From Delphinus delphis (Eukaryota; Chordata; Mammalia; Artiodactyla; Delphinidae), in NCBI RefSeq assembly GCF_949987515.2, contig NC_082687.1, positions 21,250,148 to 21,314,147 of the forward strand: a stretch of 64,000 bases of DNA, read 5' to 3'. This document shows positions 34,710-46,928 of the stretch, piece by piece. Position numbers and translations under genes: made by a program. The notes below the pieces were generated by a model. It was not told the origin of the DNA, ran no database searches, and saw nothing but the letters and a program-made list of their open reading frames with translations. Each line of letters opens with the position of its first letter. Within the stretch, counting starts at the first letter, position 1.

Positions 34710-36285
34710 AGTAGGACTTAAAGAGAGAACTTTCATGGGGGCGTCTGGTCTGCATTCACAGCCTATTTGTTCTCGCTTTAACTCCACCCTCCAATAATCT
34801 GCCATCTCATGCCCCGGGCACGGCAAGTTAGATGTAAAATATGAGGTGAGGTGCAGTGGAGAGGGGCTCCCAGGGGCCGATGCAGTGGTAGCGGTACAAG
34901 GGGTAACACGTGCAAAAGAGGAGACAAACTTTAAAAGAACAAAGAGTACACAGCAGTCTGGGGACACTGCATGTTTAGGGACAGTGAGTCCCACACGTAT
35001 GAACAGACCCTAATGACACCATCACACAACGGAGGTGCAGTATTTACCCTCATAATGATGACGGAGATAGCAAGAGAGACTCGAATTCTGTCCGGTATTC
35101 TCTACTGGCAGAGAGAAGGAAATGTAAAATATTTTAAGAACGCTTTCTAGCAGTGTGTGGTTGGGTTTTTTGTTCTGTTTGTTTGCTTGTTTTAAGTTTT
35201 AGCACTTACTGGAGTAGATTGTGTTTATCTGGAAATTTTACACTGAGATACCCGACAAATGAACCATTACTCACCTTCACCAGATTGGAACTGTTAAGCA
35301 ACCACGTCACAGGATTTGCCCACCAAGAGTGTGCGACCTACAACTTAACACCCTAGAGAATTCATCTGCACAGGCAGCTTTATTTTAAAACACAGTGAAA
35401 CAGGAAACCCTATCTGCCAAAAAACTACCAAATATAGCATGTCCCACACCTCCACTTCCATGCAAAACACTCATGGACTTAGATTTAAATTCAGGTCAAG
35501 AGCACAAAAATGGATCTATCTCAAGGCAGGTCCCATTTCCAAAATAATTTTTTTTAGGTCTTGATATCAAGGTCCCTCTCCTCTCGTGATCATGGTATCT
35601 CCCCTGCAGGTAAATATCTCTCCCCTCCTCCCCTCTCTCCGACGCCTTTCCCCACCTTTTCTCAGACCCTCAAATGTACAGGAGCAGCTCAGACGAGGGA
35701 AAAGGCGGATACTAGGTTTTGTTCGTTTCAAGCCAGTCATGTGGGCCTCGTTTCTTCAGTGGTTCAGCCAGTACAACCCAGGTAAATCCAAAGAAGGGGA
35801 GGGCTGGGGATATCTGTTTATTTTTCCACAAAAGATAGGAGTTTGAAATGGGATTAAAAGAAAAGGCTGTCGGATTAAAAATATTAAAGGAGAAGCTCTT
35901 TTAGAAACAGGATATTGCAAGAAGGAATGTACCCCGGGGAAAGAGAGGATGGAGGCTGGCCAGAAAGAAGAAATGGGTTAATCCTACGAACAACATCAAA
36001 GAGTTAAGGGAATGATGGGAAAGAAGGTGAAGTTCGGCCACTCATCTGACCATTCCTGAAAAACCAGAAACTTCACAACTGCATCTCCCAGCTCACTGTT
36101 TCTTCCCTTCCTGGTGACAAGAGGGAGGTGATCACTCTTAGCAAGATAGGAGAAATTACTACAGTAGTCCCAATGTTGTGTTCCTACCAAATGTTTCCAA
36201 ACCAGCACAGGATAGGAGGCATTGACCAGCTATCTCTGACTGGTTTGGCATTTTCTCAAACCCCCCGTGTTAAGAAACTAGTCTT
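34710..36285. other. Unique stretch, no gene seen
   Basis: Frames at 35153-35356 and 35561-35846 have no recognised product. Nothing else stands out. Confidence 0.35.
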
Positions 36286-36295
36286 AAAAATAACT

Positions 36296-36300
<5 letters not shown>

Positions 36301-36328
<28 letters not shown>

Positions 36329-36522
36329 TTGCGGTACGCGGGCCTCTCACTGTTGTGGCGTCTCCCGTTGCGGAGCACAGGCTCCGGATGCGCAGGCTCA
36401 GTGGCCATGGCTCACGGTCCCAGCCGCTCCGCGGCATGTGGGATCTTCCCGGACCGGGGCACGAACCCGCGTCCCCTGCATCGGCAGGCGGACTCTCAAC
36501 CACTGCGCCACCAGGGAAGCCC
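36301..36522 (-). mobile_element. CHR SINE, short CpG-rich subfamily
   Basis: Inverted copy: (TTTTG)n/T tail end, then GCGGTACGCGGGCCTCTCAC at 36331, GCGGAGCACAGGCTCCGGAT, GGCATGTGGGATCTTCCCGG and CCACTGCGCCACCAGGGAAG. AAAAATAA flanks it on both sides. It ends at the same GTACCGC 3' junction as three other copies here, marking a subfamily. All open frames at 36128-36585 derive from it. Confidence 0.96.
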
Positions 36523-36625
36523 AAAAATAAATTTTTGAAAGCTAAAAACCTTCAAGTCTTCCATATTTTTCTCCACAATAGTTAATGACAAAGTAGTAGA
36601 CTAAAGAGAAAGAAGCACTAGTGAT

Positions 36626-37060
36626 TCATTTAGTCAACATTCATTGAGCACCTACTATGTGCCTGGTCCAGTGAATTAGAGTTCTCACATTTTCAAACTG
36701 GGCTAACTTCTATTTTGCATGCGTGAAGTGTGTTGACTGATACCCAAACAATATTCTGGTAAAGAATGTAATAGAGTACACTCAAATGGGCAAAGGTTGA
36801 AGGGCTATATAAGTCCAGGTTCGAATTCCAGCCCTATTACATGCAAGGTGCTTGTCCTTGGGGAGGTAACTTCTCTAGGCATCAGTCTCTTCATTTGTTT
36901 AAAGAACGACCAGGTTTCATTGTTTTGTGAAGATCAAATGAAACATGGGATGTCAAGCACCAAGCAGAACCTGGCACCTGGCATTTAAGCAATCAGTGAA
37001 TTCAGTGAACATTCACTGAGCACCTACTACATGCAGGCTCTGATCCAGCCATGGAGTCTC
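36626..37060. repeat. MIR remnants: inverted MIR at 36780-36985 flanked by forward MIR-like fragments
   Basis: 36780-36985 is an inverted MIR (AGGTTCGAATTCCAGCCCTA, GGGGAGGTAACTTCTCTAGG, CACCTGGCATTTAA). Forward MIR-core-like pieces with CATTCATTGAGCACCTACTA (36640) and CATTCACTGAGCACCTACTA (37010) flank it on both sides. They could be separate insertions or a local duplication. Confidence 0.7.
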
Positions 37061-37719
37061 AGCAACAAAAAGGAGAAGAAATATCCCTCTTCTCCCCTCA
37101 CCCTTTATATATCACCACCCGGACTCATCAGGGTTCTGAAAACCTGGGAACGTGAAACCAAGTGGATACCGTACCATTACTCCAGATGTCTTGATTTTCA
37201 ATATCTCATTTTGATGTGCATCAAGAATTGCATTTTTAGGTGAGATTCTGCTTGCAGCCCTGAGTCCTGAGCACTCGGGCACAAAGCCTCTGTGGTTACT
37301 GGGCCGTGTCAGGCCATTCACCCCTGGCCTTCAGGGTTTAGGCAGAAATAGAACTTTAGAGACATAGATTGTTGTCCCTTTTGCTCTTAAAATGAGCAAG
37401 GTGACTTATTGGGGGGGGGGGGCAGGTCTATACAGAGTTAGTTCCCAAATGAACTGCTACATTGTTTCCCTTACTCTCTGACTCATTTTTACTTTTCCTT
37501 CCCAGCTCTGTCTGTGGCACAATACTTTCTTTGTGTACAAGATTCTAATATACAATAAAAACAGTTACTAGGCTCAGACTCACTTAGGCACAAAAAAGAG
37601 AGACAGTATCAGGTAAACTGACATGAACTGTGTCCTTTACTTTCTTATCTTACTTTTCTTTATTGATAGAATCGATAAATTGTTATCGCCCGTTATTTTC
37701 AGCAGGGCGAGGCAATGAG
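37061..37719. other. Unique stretch with a G12 run, no gene seen
   Basis: Twelve G at 37411-37422. No other feature recognised. Confidence 0.4.
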
Positions 37720-37905
37720 GTGTTGTGGAGAGTCAGAGATGGTTGGCTTTGAAGCTCAGCCCTCCTCATTTCTAGCTCTCGAATGTCAAGGAGGTTCTGA
37801 AATGTTTCTAAGCTTCAGTGACCTCATCTGAAAAATGGATTTTTGAGAGAAAGAAATTAGATAAGGGATATAAGCAGAGTGTCTGGACACAGTGAGGCAT
37901 TCAGA
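37720..37905 (-). repeat. MIR SINE, inverted
   Basis: AAGCTTCAGTGACCTCATCT followed by GAAAAATGG, then a decayed AGTGTCTGGACACAGTGAGG end: MIR in reverse, diverged. Confidence 0.75.
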
Positions 37906-37929
37906 AAAAAAAAGGTGTTCCACCACCCC

Positions 37930-38549
37930 AACCCCACCACACACCAATCTCAAAACCTTTCTCTTCCATTCAAATGCCCAGTGACCGCTCCTGGACGACT
38001 GCCCTCTGACTGGCTTCTTGGCCACCTGTCTGCAGTTCGTCCAATCCATCCCAAACCTGCTGTGAGAAATGGCACTCAGAATCAGAGATCGGATCATGGC
38101 ACGCCCCTGCCACAAATCCCCGCGTGGCCATCACATTCAGAACCGCTCTGCGCTCAGAGCCCAGTCTGCATGTTCCCCACCCATCTGCTTGGCCTCACCA
38201 CCCCACGCCAGCCCCACCTCTGCCCTCTGGACGACGGCAGCCCAGGCTCCCAGCCACTGTTTGCGGGTCACACCATCTGCTCTGCGCGCTCACTCTCCCT
38301 CCTCCCGGATGCCATCCCCCCTCCACCCCCTCCCATCTGTAGAGACCACTGTCCTTCTCAAGGCTCAGCTCAAATGCCGGCTCCCCTTTGAATTCCTCCC
38401 TGATTTCCCGGCTGACTCAGCACTCCACTCACACTGATGATATCTTTCCTAAATGTATTAAGTTTTGTGTTCTAAATTTACCCACATCCATGACAGTCCT
38501 TCTCCACTGCACTGTTAGTTCTGCCATGCTAGAGACCACAGGGTTTTGG
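37930..38549 (+). repeat. L2 LINE, left part (split by a CHR SINE)
   Basis: L2 phrases include CTCAAGGCTCAGCTCAAATG and GAATTCCTCCCTGATTTCCC. The 170-codon frame at 37879-38391 lies in this GC-richer L2 body and is not a gene. Confidence 0.75.
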
Positions 38550-38552
38550 GGG

Positions 38553-38752
38553 TTTTTTTTGCGGTACGCAGGCCTCTCACTGTTGTGGCCTCTCCCGTTG
38601 CGGAGCACAGGCTCCGGACGCGCAGGCTCAGCGGCCATGGCTCACGGGCCCAGCCGCTCCGCGGCATGTGGGATCCTCCCAGACCGGGGCATGAACCCGC
38701 GTCCCCTGCATCGGCAGGCGGACTCTCAACCACTGCGCCACCAGGGAAGCCC
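38553..38752 (-). mobile_element. CHR SINE, short CpG-rich subfamily
   Basis: Inverted copy: GCGGTACGCAGGCCTCTCAC at 38561, GCGGAGCACAGGCTCCGGAC, CCACTGCGCCACCAGGGAAG. About 96% like the copy at 43.2 kb (about 8 differences in 190 by eye). No clean TSD found. Confidence 0.96.
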
Positions 38753-39000
38753 CAATACTTCTCTTATTTATCAATAGATAGAATAGTTGGGGGGAACTGA
38801 ATTTATCTTAAAGAAATGTGCATTACACATAACGCACGTGTATGATAAGCGCAACTGTCCTAGAGCCGGGCAGAGCTCTCATCTCCTCAACTAGATAATC
38901 AGCAACGCGAGGACAGCACCCACGTCTCACAGGACACCTTTATCCCACAGGATGAGTTACACAGCTAGTGCTCAATACTATTTGAGTCTGATTTATTGAC
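38753..39000 (+). repeat. L2 LINE, right part
   Basis: Probable L2 3' end: CGCGAGGACAGCACCCACGT, then CACAGCTAGTGCTCAATACT. Diverged; continuity with the part before the SINE is inferred. Confidence 0.5.
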
Positions 39001-39900
39001 TGCCAGCTTAGTAAAGAGCATCGTATTAGAAGCCCTGGAGGTACAGAGCCTAAACTCTGCTATTTACTGTGAAAAAGGAAAAGACAGACTTGTCCACTCA
39101 TATTTGAACAGATGCAGTTCATAGAGAAATTTAGGAACAACCCAGTGGATCACAGCACAGGAAGCCAGGAGACTCTCCATCCAGTCCCTAACCAGCTCCA
39201 CCTCTTATGCCTGTGAGGAAGAAAAGCTATGTGCCTTCATTTGTCTTACTCTCTGATGGGGAGAACCATATCTGATATCTCCTGGATCAGTATAAGTTAG
39301 AAGTGAAATGAGGTTAAGGATTGAAAACACCTTCAGTTCCTTGGCCAAACAATAGTGGGTAAACTCAAGCTTCTATCATTATTTTGCAGATATACGTGAT
39401 TCTAGTATATAAAACAGCCTGAATTAATAGATGCAACTCCATGTGCTGGGTTGGCTGAGCATTTGTTTGACATTTACTACATTTCCCTTTTACTGTCTTT
39501 AAAGTAAATAAAACAACACCCAAACGTACAGGGAGAACTCAACTAACTTTTGAAGGAGATATATAACATGTGTTGGAACCGAAAAGCATCATCTGTGCCC
39601 TAAGTCTGGGTCTTCCCTAAGACATCAGCCAGGCAAAATGCGGTGGGAAACTCCAGACTCACATGTATAATGCTTTGTGTTGTTTTGTTGTAGTGCTTAG
39701 TGCTCAGCAAAAAGCCTGGGCCATTAGGAAATGAACGCTAGCCTGTGCTTGTGGGCATCCCTCCCTCCATATATGACGTGGCACCCATGACGCACTGTAT
39801 CATTTATTCTCATACCAAAACCCTGTAACATGAGAATGATGTCTGACTCCACCTTAAATTTAGATGGGGAAATTGAAGCCTAGAGATTTTGTAACTCTCC
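39001..39900. other. Unique stretch, no gene seen
   Basis: Nothing recognised except a MIR-like phrase (TTTAGATGGGGAAATTGAAG) near 39859. Confidence 0.35.
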
Positions 39901-40281
39901 TGTATTAGTGTCTGTTGCTGCCATAACAAAATACCAGACTGAGTAGCTTAAGCGACAGAAATTTATTTTCTCCTAGCTCTGGAGGCTGGAGGTCCAAGAT
40001 CAAGGTGCTGGCAGGTTTGGTTTCTCCAAAGGCCTCTCTCCTTGGCTTGCAGGCAGCTGCCCTCTCACTGTGTCCTCACGTGGTCTTTTCACCGTATACA
40101 GTCACTCCTGGTGTCTCACTCTTCTTACAAGGACACCATTCATACTGAATTAGGGGCCCCACCCTTTAACCTCATTTAACTTTAATTATCTCCCTAAAGG
40201 CACTATCTCCAAATACAATCACATTGGGGGGTTAGGGCTTCAACCTATGAATTTGCGGGGGGACATAACTGAGTCCATAAC
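39901..40281 (-). mobile_element. Solitary MaLR (MLT1-like) LTR, inverted
   Basis: Starts TGTATTAGTGTCTGTTGCTG and ends GAGTCCATAACA. Inside are CCATAACAAAATACCAGACT, AGAAATTTATTTTCTCCTAG, TCTGGAGGCTGGAGGTCCAA, CTCTCTCCTTGGCTTGCAGG and TACAATCACATTGGGGGGTT, which I recognise as MLT1-type. No internal retroviral sequence adjoins it. The family name is from memory. Confidence 0.75.
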
Positions 40282-41669
40282 ACCTGCCCAAAACACAAAG
40301 CTAGTCAGTTGTGGAGCCAAGGTGTACCTACTGGCTCCCTTCCTATGATCCACCCAATTGCTGTCTTTGCTGCTTTGCCATCCCACCAACGCCTCATTCT
40401 GTGTCCGGAGTGAAAATGGCCCGTTACACAGTTATGGGAATGAAAGCCAGAGTATGGCCATGAAGAGAGAAAAGAAGTCGAAATGCCGAAAATCCAGAAA
40501 AACTGACTCTTTGCAAAACAGGAAATGCAGCTCACACCCAAACTTATTCTTCCGTGGCCAAGTGTCTCCTCGCACCCCCATGTTGCTGGCTTTGTTTTAA
40601 CAGTAGGAAATTCCCTCATCCTCTCAGATGGTGAGGAAGGTCTTAGGGACCAGTGCTTGTTCTACTAAAAGCCATTGGACTGATATGACCCAATAATGTG
40701 CTTTTTCCAAAATTACAAGATAATATACAGTTTAACTCTTTTCATCATGTTTTTTGTAACCAAAAAAATTTCAAAGACCCTCTTTCAGTGCTATAGAGCT
40801 CATAAATGTAATTAATAAAGATTTTCTGATTAGCTAGAATATGTTAAATTCGAAAAAGCCAGACATGCTTTTCTTTCTCTCAGATAATGCAAGGAAGAAT
40901 CTTATATTTATAAAAGCACAGGCTTTCAACTATATTGGATTTTCCTTTAAAAAGAACAATAATTTAAAGTGGTTGCTAGCAGAGAATTAGGTACATTTAA
41001 ATGGGTATTCGTGCTCTGAAAATCTTAATTGAAACTCCTGTATTGTTGTTGTTTATGCGTGTGTTTGTTTTGGTTCTGAGGGACAGATGAGGTTCTTTTG
41101 TGCATTAGGAAGCCTTTCATCTGAAACTGGTTTCCTAAAAAATTAAGCCGGCCTATTGGAGATACAGCTTTATATAAAGCATAAAGACATGCTAAAAATA
41201 TTGTTTTAAAAAGATATGAAAATCAAAATGGTTCTTCTGTGTGAATCATTCTATAACAAATATGAGGCACAGCAGGACTGATGTAACTTGGAACGAGATG
41301 GCATCTGTGTTGACCATTTACCTGTCCTCATGATAGCACTTTCCTGGGCTCTGCAAGACGGTCCAGCCTTACCAGCTAGCCCCAGGAATGGCTAGTAAGG
41401 TAAAAATTCCGCCTCGTCTTCAGTCTTGTTGGCTCCTAGCACACTGACACCAAAGCAACATTGTCAGCTTCATCACGGCAGAGACCAAATTTTGGTTTAT
41501 AGAGCAACCCATCCCACTGGTCAGGAAATGACTCAAACAATAATATTTCTCCACTATTCTTCTCCCAGTACAGTATGTACTGTTGTACACATCATATCAG
41601 TAACCTCTGTTCTCGAGCAGAGATGCTCATCTGGTACTAAAACCCAGTAATACCACAACTTAAATAAAA
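40282..41669. other. Unique stretch, no gene seen
   Basis: Two opposed frames at 40305-40619 overlap each other; neither has a domain. AT-rich sequence follows. Confidence 0.35.
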
Positions 41670-41683
41670 GAATTAAGGCATCA

Positions 41684-41941
41684 CTATAAAGGGGAGTGGG
41701 GGATTGGGAGTTTGAGATTAGCAGATGCAAACTATTATATATAGAATGGATAGATAACAAGGTCCTACTGTATAGCACAGGGGACTATATTCAATATCCT
41801 GTAATAAACCATAATGGAAAAGAATATGCAATAGAATATATATGTATGTGTGTGTATAAATGAATCACTTTGCTGTACACCAGAAACTAACACAACACTG
41901 TAAATCAACTATACTTCAATAAAATAAACTTTTTAAAAAAG
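41684..41941 (+). mobile_element. 5'-truncated LINE-1 3' end with 14-bp TSD
   Basis: About 258 bp of L1 3' UTR: GTTTGAGATTAGCAGATGCA, CTGTATAGCACAGGGGACTA, ATCACTTTGCTGTACACCAG, AATCAACTATACTTCAATAA, A-tail. GAATTAAGGCATCA occurs at 41670-41683 and 41942-41955. Same L1 lineage as the 5308-6102 copy. Confidence 0.95.
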
Positions 41942-41955
41942 GAATTAAGGCATCA

Positions 41956-42302
41956 TTACAAAACATTTTTTTACCAGCCAAAGGGATTTTAAATTACATA
42001 TATATGTCATGTGTATATTTTAATAGTCTAATAGCGGCACTGTCCTTCATCTGAGATATTAATTCAACGCCCTCTCAGCTTTTCTCTCTAAACTTCCTGA
42101 ATGGGTGTAGGGAGTCCAGAGTGCTTCTGTAAGGAGTAACAGATAATCCTATTATTTTTACTGGGATCCTCTGCTTAGCAGGAATATATCCCAGGATCCT
42201 TGTCCTGAAGCTCCTTGACTTGGCTGACCACAGAAAGCTTTCCACTCTCTTCAAAGCCACCACCACCAGCATGGAACTTCCTTAGGCCTTGTGACCTATC
42301 AC
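41956..42302. other. Unique stretch, no gene seen
   Basis: Nothing recognised. Confidence 0.35.
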
Positions 42303-42316
42303 AAAAAAAGATGTTG

Positions 42317-42436
42317 CGTGGAATTCCCAGGTGGTCCAGTGGTTAGGACTCGTGCTTTCACTGCCAGGGAACCCTGGTCAAACCCTGGTCAGGGAACTAA
42401 GATATCGCAAGCCATGCGGCTAAAAAGAAAGAAAAC
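42317..42436 (+). mobile_element. CHR-type tRNA-derived SINE, short older form
   Basis: Plus-strand copy: GAATTCCCAGGTGGTCCAGT, TTAGGACTCGTGCTTTCACT, then a B-box region containing a short internal duplication of CCCTGGTCA, and an A-rich tail. AAAAAAAGATGTTG at 42303-42316 and 42437-42450 is a perfect 14-bp TSD. Confidence 0.95.
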
Positions 42437-42450
42437 AAAAAAAGATGTTG

Positions 42451-43178
42451 TGTAAAATAAAGTCCTTTTTTGGGTACTTCATATTTTCGGATAAAGCATT
42501 TTATTCATAACTAGAGAAAAAACCCTTTAAAATAGTGATCAAAATAATCATGACACTAGATTTAACCAGTGGTGGATCCAGAGGTTTCATGTGAAACTAG
42601 ATTATCGTGGTCTTAGCCTGACACTCCACTTCAAATTCTCATCAAGTCTACATCTCCTGTTCTACTTTTTCAGAGCTAACTTAGGTGCAGTTTCGTGTCA
42701 AGGATCCCTACAGAACCTCTTAGTACTTTGTGCAATGAATAACAGGAATGAAACATGAAAAGACCCAAGAGGTCAGCCCAGCCTCTGTCTCACAAAACAG
42801 GGCATCTTCAAGTTAGAGCACATCTGTTTTTCTTGTTTACGAAGCCTAGTATTGATAAAGTATAACAAACAGTTGCCTGTTTAAATAGCTTAATTGACAA
42901 ATTAATAAGTGAGCATGTAACTCTAAGAAGCTGTTTGTGAGGAACATGGAGGAAAAACAATGACACCCTCTTCCACAGTCTGGTCAATATATCCATGACA
43001 TACCAGTCGAGTGATGGAGCTACTGGCCCACTGATGCTGAAATCCTGATGTGCAAACACCCAAAGGAATAACTAGGGAAACATTTCTGTCCTTGAAGAAA
43101 TTATAACTGAATATGATTCCAAATTCAATAAAAATTTTAAATGAGCTAGCATGGTTTTTCCACCTCAATGCTCCTAAT
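42451..43178. other. Unique stretch, no gene seen
   Basis: Nothing recognised. Confidence 0.35.
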
Positions 43179-43187
43179 CCCACTTTT

Positions 43188-43389
43188 TTTTTTTTTTGCG
43201 GTACGTGGGCCTCTCACTGTTGTGGCCTCCCCCGTTGCGGAGCACAGGCTCCGGACGCGCAGGCTCAGTGGCCATGGCTCACGGGCCCAGCCGCTCCGCG
43301 GCATGTGGGATCTTCCCGGACCGGGGCACAAACCCGCGTCCCCTGCATCGGCAGGCGGACTCTCAACCACTGCGCCACCAGGGAAGCCC
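43188..43389 (-). mobile_element. CHR SINE, short CpG-rich subfamily
   Basis: Inverted copy: poly-T, GCGGTACGTGGGCCTCTCAC at 43198, GCGGAGCACAGGCTCCGGAC, CCACTGCGCCACCAGGGAAG. CCCACTTTT at 43179-43187 and 43390-43398 is the TSD. Open frames in all directions here (43113-43465) are SINE translations. Confidence 0.97.
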
Positions 43390-43398
43390 CCCACTTTT

Positions 43399-44202
43399 AA
43401 GACTCCTTACTAGCCCCATCACTCTGCATTATGCTATACCACTAGGGACAGTCATTCTAAAATGAACAAATCATTTGGCATCAATAGTTCAGGATATTTC
43501 TTTGTAAAAACTCACTTTTCTTAGGGAAAAAAAAAAAAAAAAGAACCACTCTAGAGACACGTGAAAAGACGCTAGGAGAGGAAGCTTAAATTAATTTTCC
43601 ATTTCCTGCTGTTTCCAAAAATCTCCCTCTTTGATTAGACATTCCCTGCTTGGAGGCAAGGGTGGACTGACTAATCCTTCTCTTCAGCCCTGGGTATCAC
43701 AAGAATATTCTTTTCCTTCCAAGTGTTCCTGACTACCATAAGCCTCAGCTCTGGTCAACGGATTTATAGCACTGGGAGTAAATATCCTTACATAACACAC
43801 TGTCACACTGCCATATGCACGAGTCTTGGGCATACCAATCCAACAGAAGTATACATTCGTGCGCATGCCCCACAGACGAGTGAGCTGTACAAGTCAAGAA
43901 GAATCTTCCTCATGTGACTGGGACCTTAGACTCTGGTTTCTTTGAACAAAACAAAACCAAAAAATCGGTATTTCCAAATACCTCTAAAAGTAGCAGGATC
44001 TGAAATCTTATACTAACGAACTAGTTTAGTGTGGCACGGAGACTGATGTACACCAACACTCAAATTCCATCGCTTTTTATGGCTTTAATGTTCACCTTTT
44101 TCTTAATCATTGGTACCATAATTGCCTGGACTGCTTGGAAATCACTGACAATCATAACTTGAGAAAAATTCATTATTTTTCTCTTTTGATCTAAAATAGA
44201 CA
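43399..44202. other. Unique stretch with an A17-type run, no gene seen
   Basis: Poly-A near 43527-43543. Frames at 43684-43917 have no recognised product. Confidence 0.35.
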
Positions 44203-44211
44203 ACAAGGCTT

Positions 44212-44368
44212 TGGGAATTCCCTGGTGGTCTAGGGGTTAGGACTCCGTGCTTTCACTGCCGAGGGAGCGGGTTCACTCTCTAGTTGGGGAACTAAGACCC
44301 TGCAAGCCACGCATATAAAAAAACTTTTTAATTTAAAAAATGAAAAAATATAAAAACAAATAAAACAG
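44212..44368 (+). mobile_element. CHR-type tRNA-derived SINE with A-rich tail
   Basis: Plus-strand copy: GGAATTCCCTGGTGGTCTAG, TTAGGACTCCGTGCTTTCAC, GGGGAACTAAGACCCTGCAA, then a long A-rich tail. ACAAGGCTT at 44203-44211 and 44369-44377 is the TSD. Confidence 0.94.
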
Positions 44369-44377
44369 ACAAGGCTT

Positions 44378-44942
44378 AACAAAATCATGAGATTAATTTC
44401 AGAATAAAATCTATTAATCAAGGAGTTAGGTTTAAAAGGAGCAGTGCCTTCATGAAAACAAGAACACAAAAAGCAGAGAATTTATGACCATTATTGAATG
44501 GAGGACTAAAAGCTCCATTATGTATATAAACTACATGATGAAAATATATTGGCCAGCAGTTAGTACAGAGACTAAATCTGAGTCTAGTTTCAATCAGCTA
44601 CTTGGGGCTTAAACCTGAAGAACCATCACCACCGAGTCCTTTGGATGCACAAATCTTCCTCATCTTAATTATTTAAATTATTTCTCTGGACTGATGGCTG
44701 ACCAGACTGTTTACCTCTTCTGCCTACAAGCTCCTTCTATTTAGGTTTCTTTAGGGAAACAAGAGAGCCCTCAACCAGAATGATGGGGAAAAAAAGTGGG
44801 GTAAGCAAAAAATGTTCTGAAAAAAGAGAAGGCACAGAGGGAAAAATAGAAATTAAACAAAATCTAGAGGGAACTATCATGCAAGTCAACAACCTCTAGC
44901 TTGTAAAGACTTAAAACAGCAACCACAATCTTTGGACCCCAA

Positions 44943-44943
<1 letters not shown>
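44378..44943. other. Unique stretch, no gene seen
   Basis: Nothing recognised. Confidence 0.35.
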
Positions 44944-44983
<40 letters not shown>

Positions 44984-45065
44984 ATATATACTATGCTAAC
45001 TCTAGAGAATCACTTTATACACCTTTCCCCCTCACCCATCCGTCAACTAAGTAACTCAACACACG

Positions 45066-45102
<37 letters not shown>

Positions 45103-45184
45103 ACACACGTATATATACTATGCTAACTCTAGAGAATCACTTTATACACCTTTCCCCCACACCCATCCGTCAACTAACTAACTC

Positions 45185-45231
<47 letters not shown>
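44944..45231 (+). repeat. 127-bp tandem duplication interleaved with three (CA)n tracts
   Basis: The non-repetitive block starting CGTATATATACTATGCTAAC occurs at 44981 and 45108 (period 127) and is almost identical in both copies. Three CA tracts (about 44944-44980, 45070-45107 and 45187-45231) alternate with the two blocks. The arrangement fits unequal exchange or slippage between CA tracts. The frame at 44993-45181 is incidental. Confidence 0.95.
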
Positions 45232-45233
<2 letters not shown>

Positions 45234-45515
45234 CATTCCAGAATATGTCATGGTCTCATTCTTTTGTGTCTTTACCCATGATGTCCTCTTAGCCTGGAAT
45301 TCCCTTTTCTCTTCATCTACCTTCAAATGATTTACTCTTCCTGTAATAACCAGCTACAGCATGAACTCCTCTTGGGAGTTAGACGCCCCCTGCTTTGTAC
45401 TCCTCAGTACATATGTGTGTTATAGCACTTAACAATCCGTACTGTAATTACTAAATGTTTCCCTGCGTCTCCAGTGAAACTGTGAGCTCCTTGAAGGCAA
45501 AGCACATCTCCTGAA
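45232..45515 (+). repeat. L2 LINE 3' end
   Basis: TAGCCTGGAATTCCCTTTTC, GTTATAGCACTTAACAATCC, TGTAATTACTAAATGTTTCC, AACTGTGAGCTCCTTGAAGG follow the L2 3' consensus. Confidence 0.8.
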
Positions 45516-45544
45516 ACCACATGATAAGGAAAAAAATACATGGA

Positions 45545-45695
45545 GTCTGGAGTCAGACATTTCAATCTTGATTTTGCCAAGGCTATTTTCTGCAAAATGA
45601 TAATGATATATCAACTTTTTAAGAATGCTGTGAGAATTAAAAAATTTAATTACTTTTCACATAGTAGGCCCTCAACAAATGTTAGAGCTACTTCC
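45545..45695 (-). repeat. MIR SINE fragment, inverted
   Basis: ATTTTGCCAAGGCTATTTTC, GCTGTGAGAATTAAAAAATT and TAGGCCCTCAACAAATGTTA match MIR in reverse, diverged. Confidence 0.7.
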
Positions 45696-46148
45696 TTCTG
45701 AAGCCAAGTACAAGCAAAATACCTACTATTAAGTGCATGTCCAATACATGTGTGTGGATTAAACTGAATCCCTAGGACTCTGACTGGTCAGTTACATGCC
45801 AATGGCATACAAAGGTAATTTTACCTACTCTTGTTAACTTAGCTTTCAATACTGAAGAATATACCAGAGAGGATATTTCAAATAAAATATCAGAAGCTGG
45901 GGCCACACTGTCTAACTCAGGGGCCCATCAGGAATGATCGACTGCCTCGTCTGTTATCCTGACTCACCAATGAACAGACTGAACCACCCAGGAATACTTC
46001 TTTTTAAACTCCATAGAACCTCTTTTTCCTCAAATATAACATGGAAATGGAAACATACATGATCTTCTTCTTCCTGTTTACCAAGATAGCATTATTAAAT
46101 GAGAACTACAAAGCTAGTTTCAACTTCTTGAGACAAGGCACCACACAC

Positions 46149-46149
<1 letters not shown>
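45696..46149. other. Unique stretch, no gene seen
   Basis: Nothing recognised. Confidence 0.35.

Positions 46150-46188
<39 letters not shown>
46150..46188 (+). repeat. (CA)n microsatellite
   Basis: About 19 uninterrupted CA units. A purine-rich patch (46257-46320) follows 70 bp downstream. Confidence 0.95.
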
Positions 46189-46928
46189 GTTATATTCATT
46201 GTTGCTTAGCATTTGAGAGTTTCAGTTCAAAGCATTTATAAATGTTTAAGGAAAGACAGAAAACACTGAGAACAGAAGAGATGAAGAGAGAAGAAGAAAA
46301 AAAAAAAGAGGAAAAAATAGGTGTGGTAACAGTGCTTGACAAAGAGGAACCTCCCCACATTTGAATGTACCCTCCTACATTCAAACAGATTTAGTCCAAT
46401 ATGCACGGCTGAGTCTAACACTACACTCTACGGAATACTTAAAGCGCTGTATAAGAATTCCACAATACTGACTTCTTACTAACAAAATTTCAGTGAAGCT
46501 CTCCGGAAGAAGAAGGACGCAAACCTCTTGCAGTGTGCACAACTGGTTTCCCAGCCCCCCAGCAAAGCTTCTAGACCACACGGTGTCTCCTTCTCCTCTT
46601 CTGAAGCCACTACATTATCACATTAGCTCAAGGGGGAAGAAGAAAGGCATTGTGTTAATTACGTGCACGCAGACAGCAGTGCAACATCCAGAAAACAAAT
46701 TTTTTCTTCTGATAGTCCACTTTCCTCTTATGAATAAAAAGTAAAAACTCTGATTTCTTCAGAAACACCTAGAGCTTTTAACGGAAATCTTCAACTCGGC
46801 TCACTTTTCTCCAGCTGATCCTATAAACACTGCTGGCAATTTTTTCCCCAATGCCTCTAACATATTTTCACTTAGCACCAGTTTGATGTATAAGATCTGA
46901 CAGCCCGGCAGTTATAGGCCACCTGCAT

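Noticed and set aside
37879..38391. 170-codon frame as a proline/histidine-rich protein
   Set aside because: The DNA is a GC-richer L2 body, and overlapping frames are open too.
44944..45231. CRISPR-like alternation of repeats and spacers
   Set aside because: The 'repeats' are CA microsatellites and the 'spacers' are near-identical copies of each other, in a mammalian genome.
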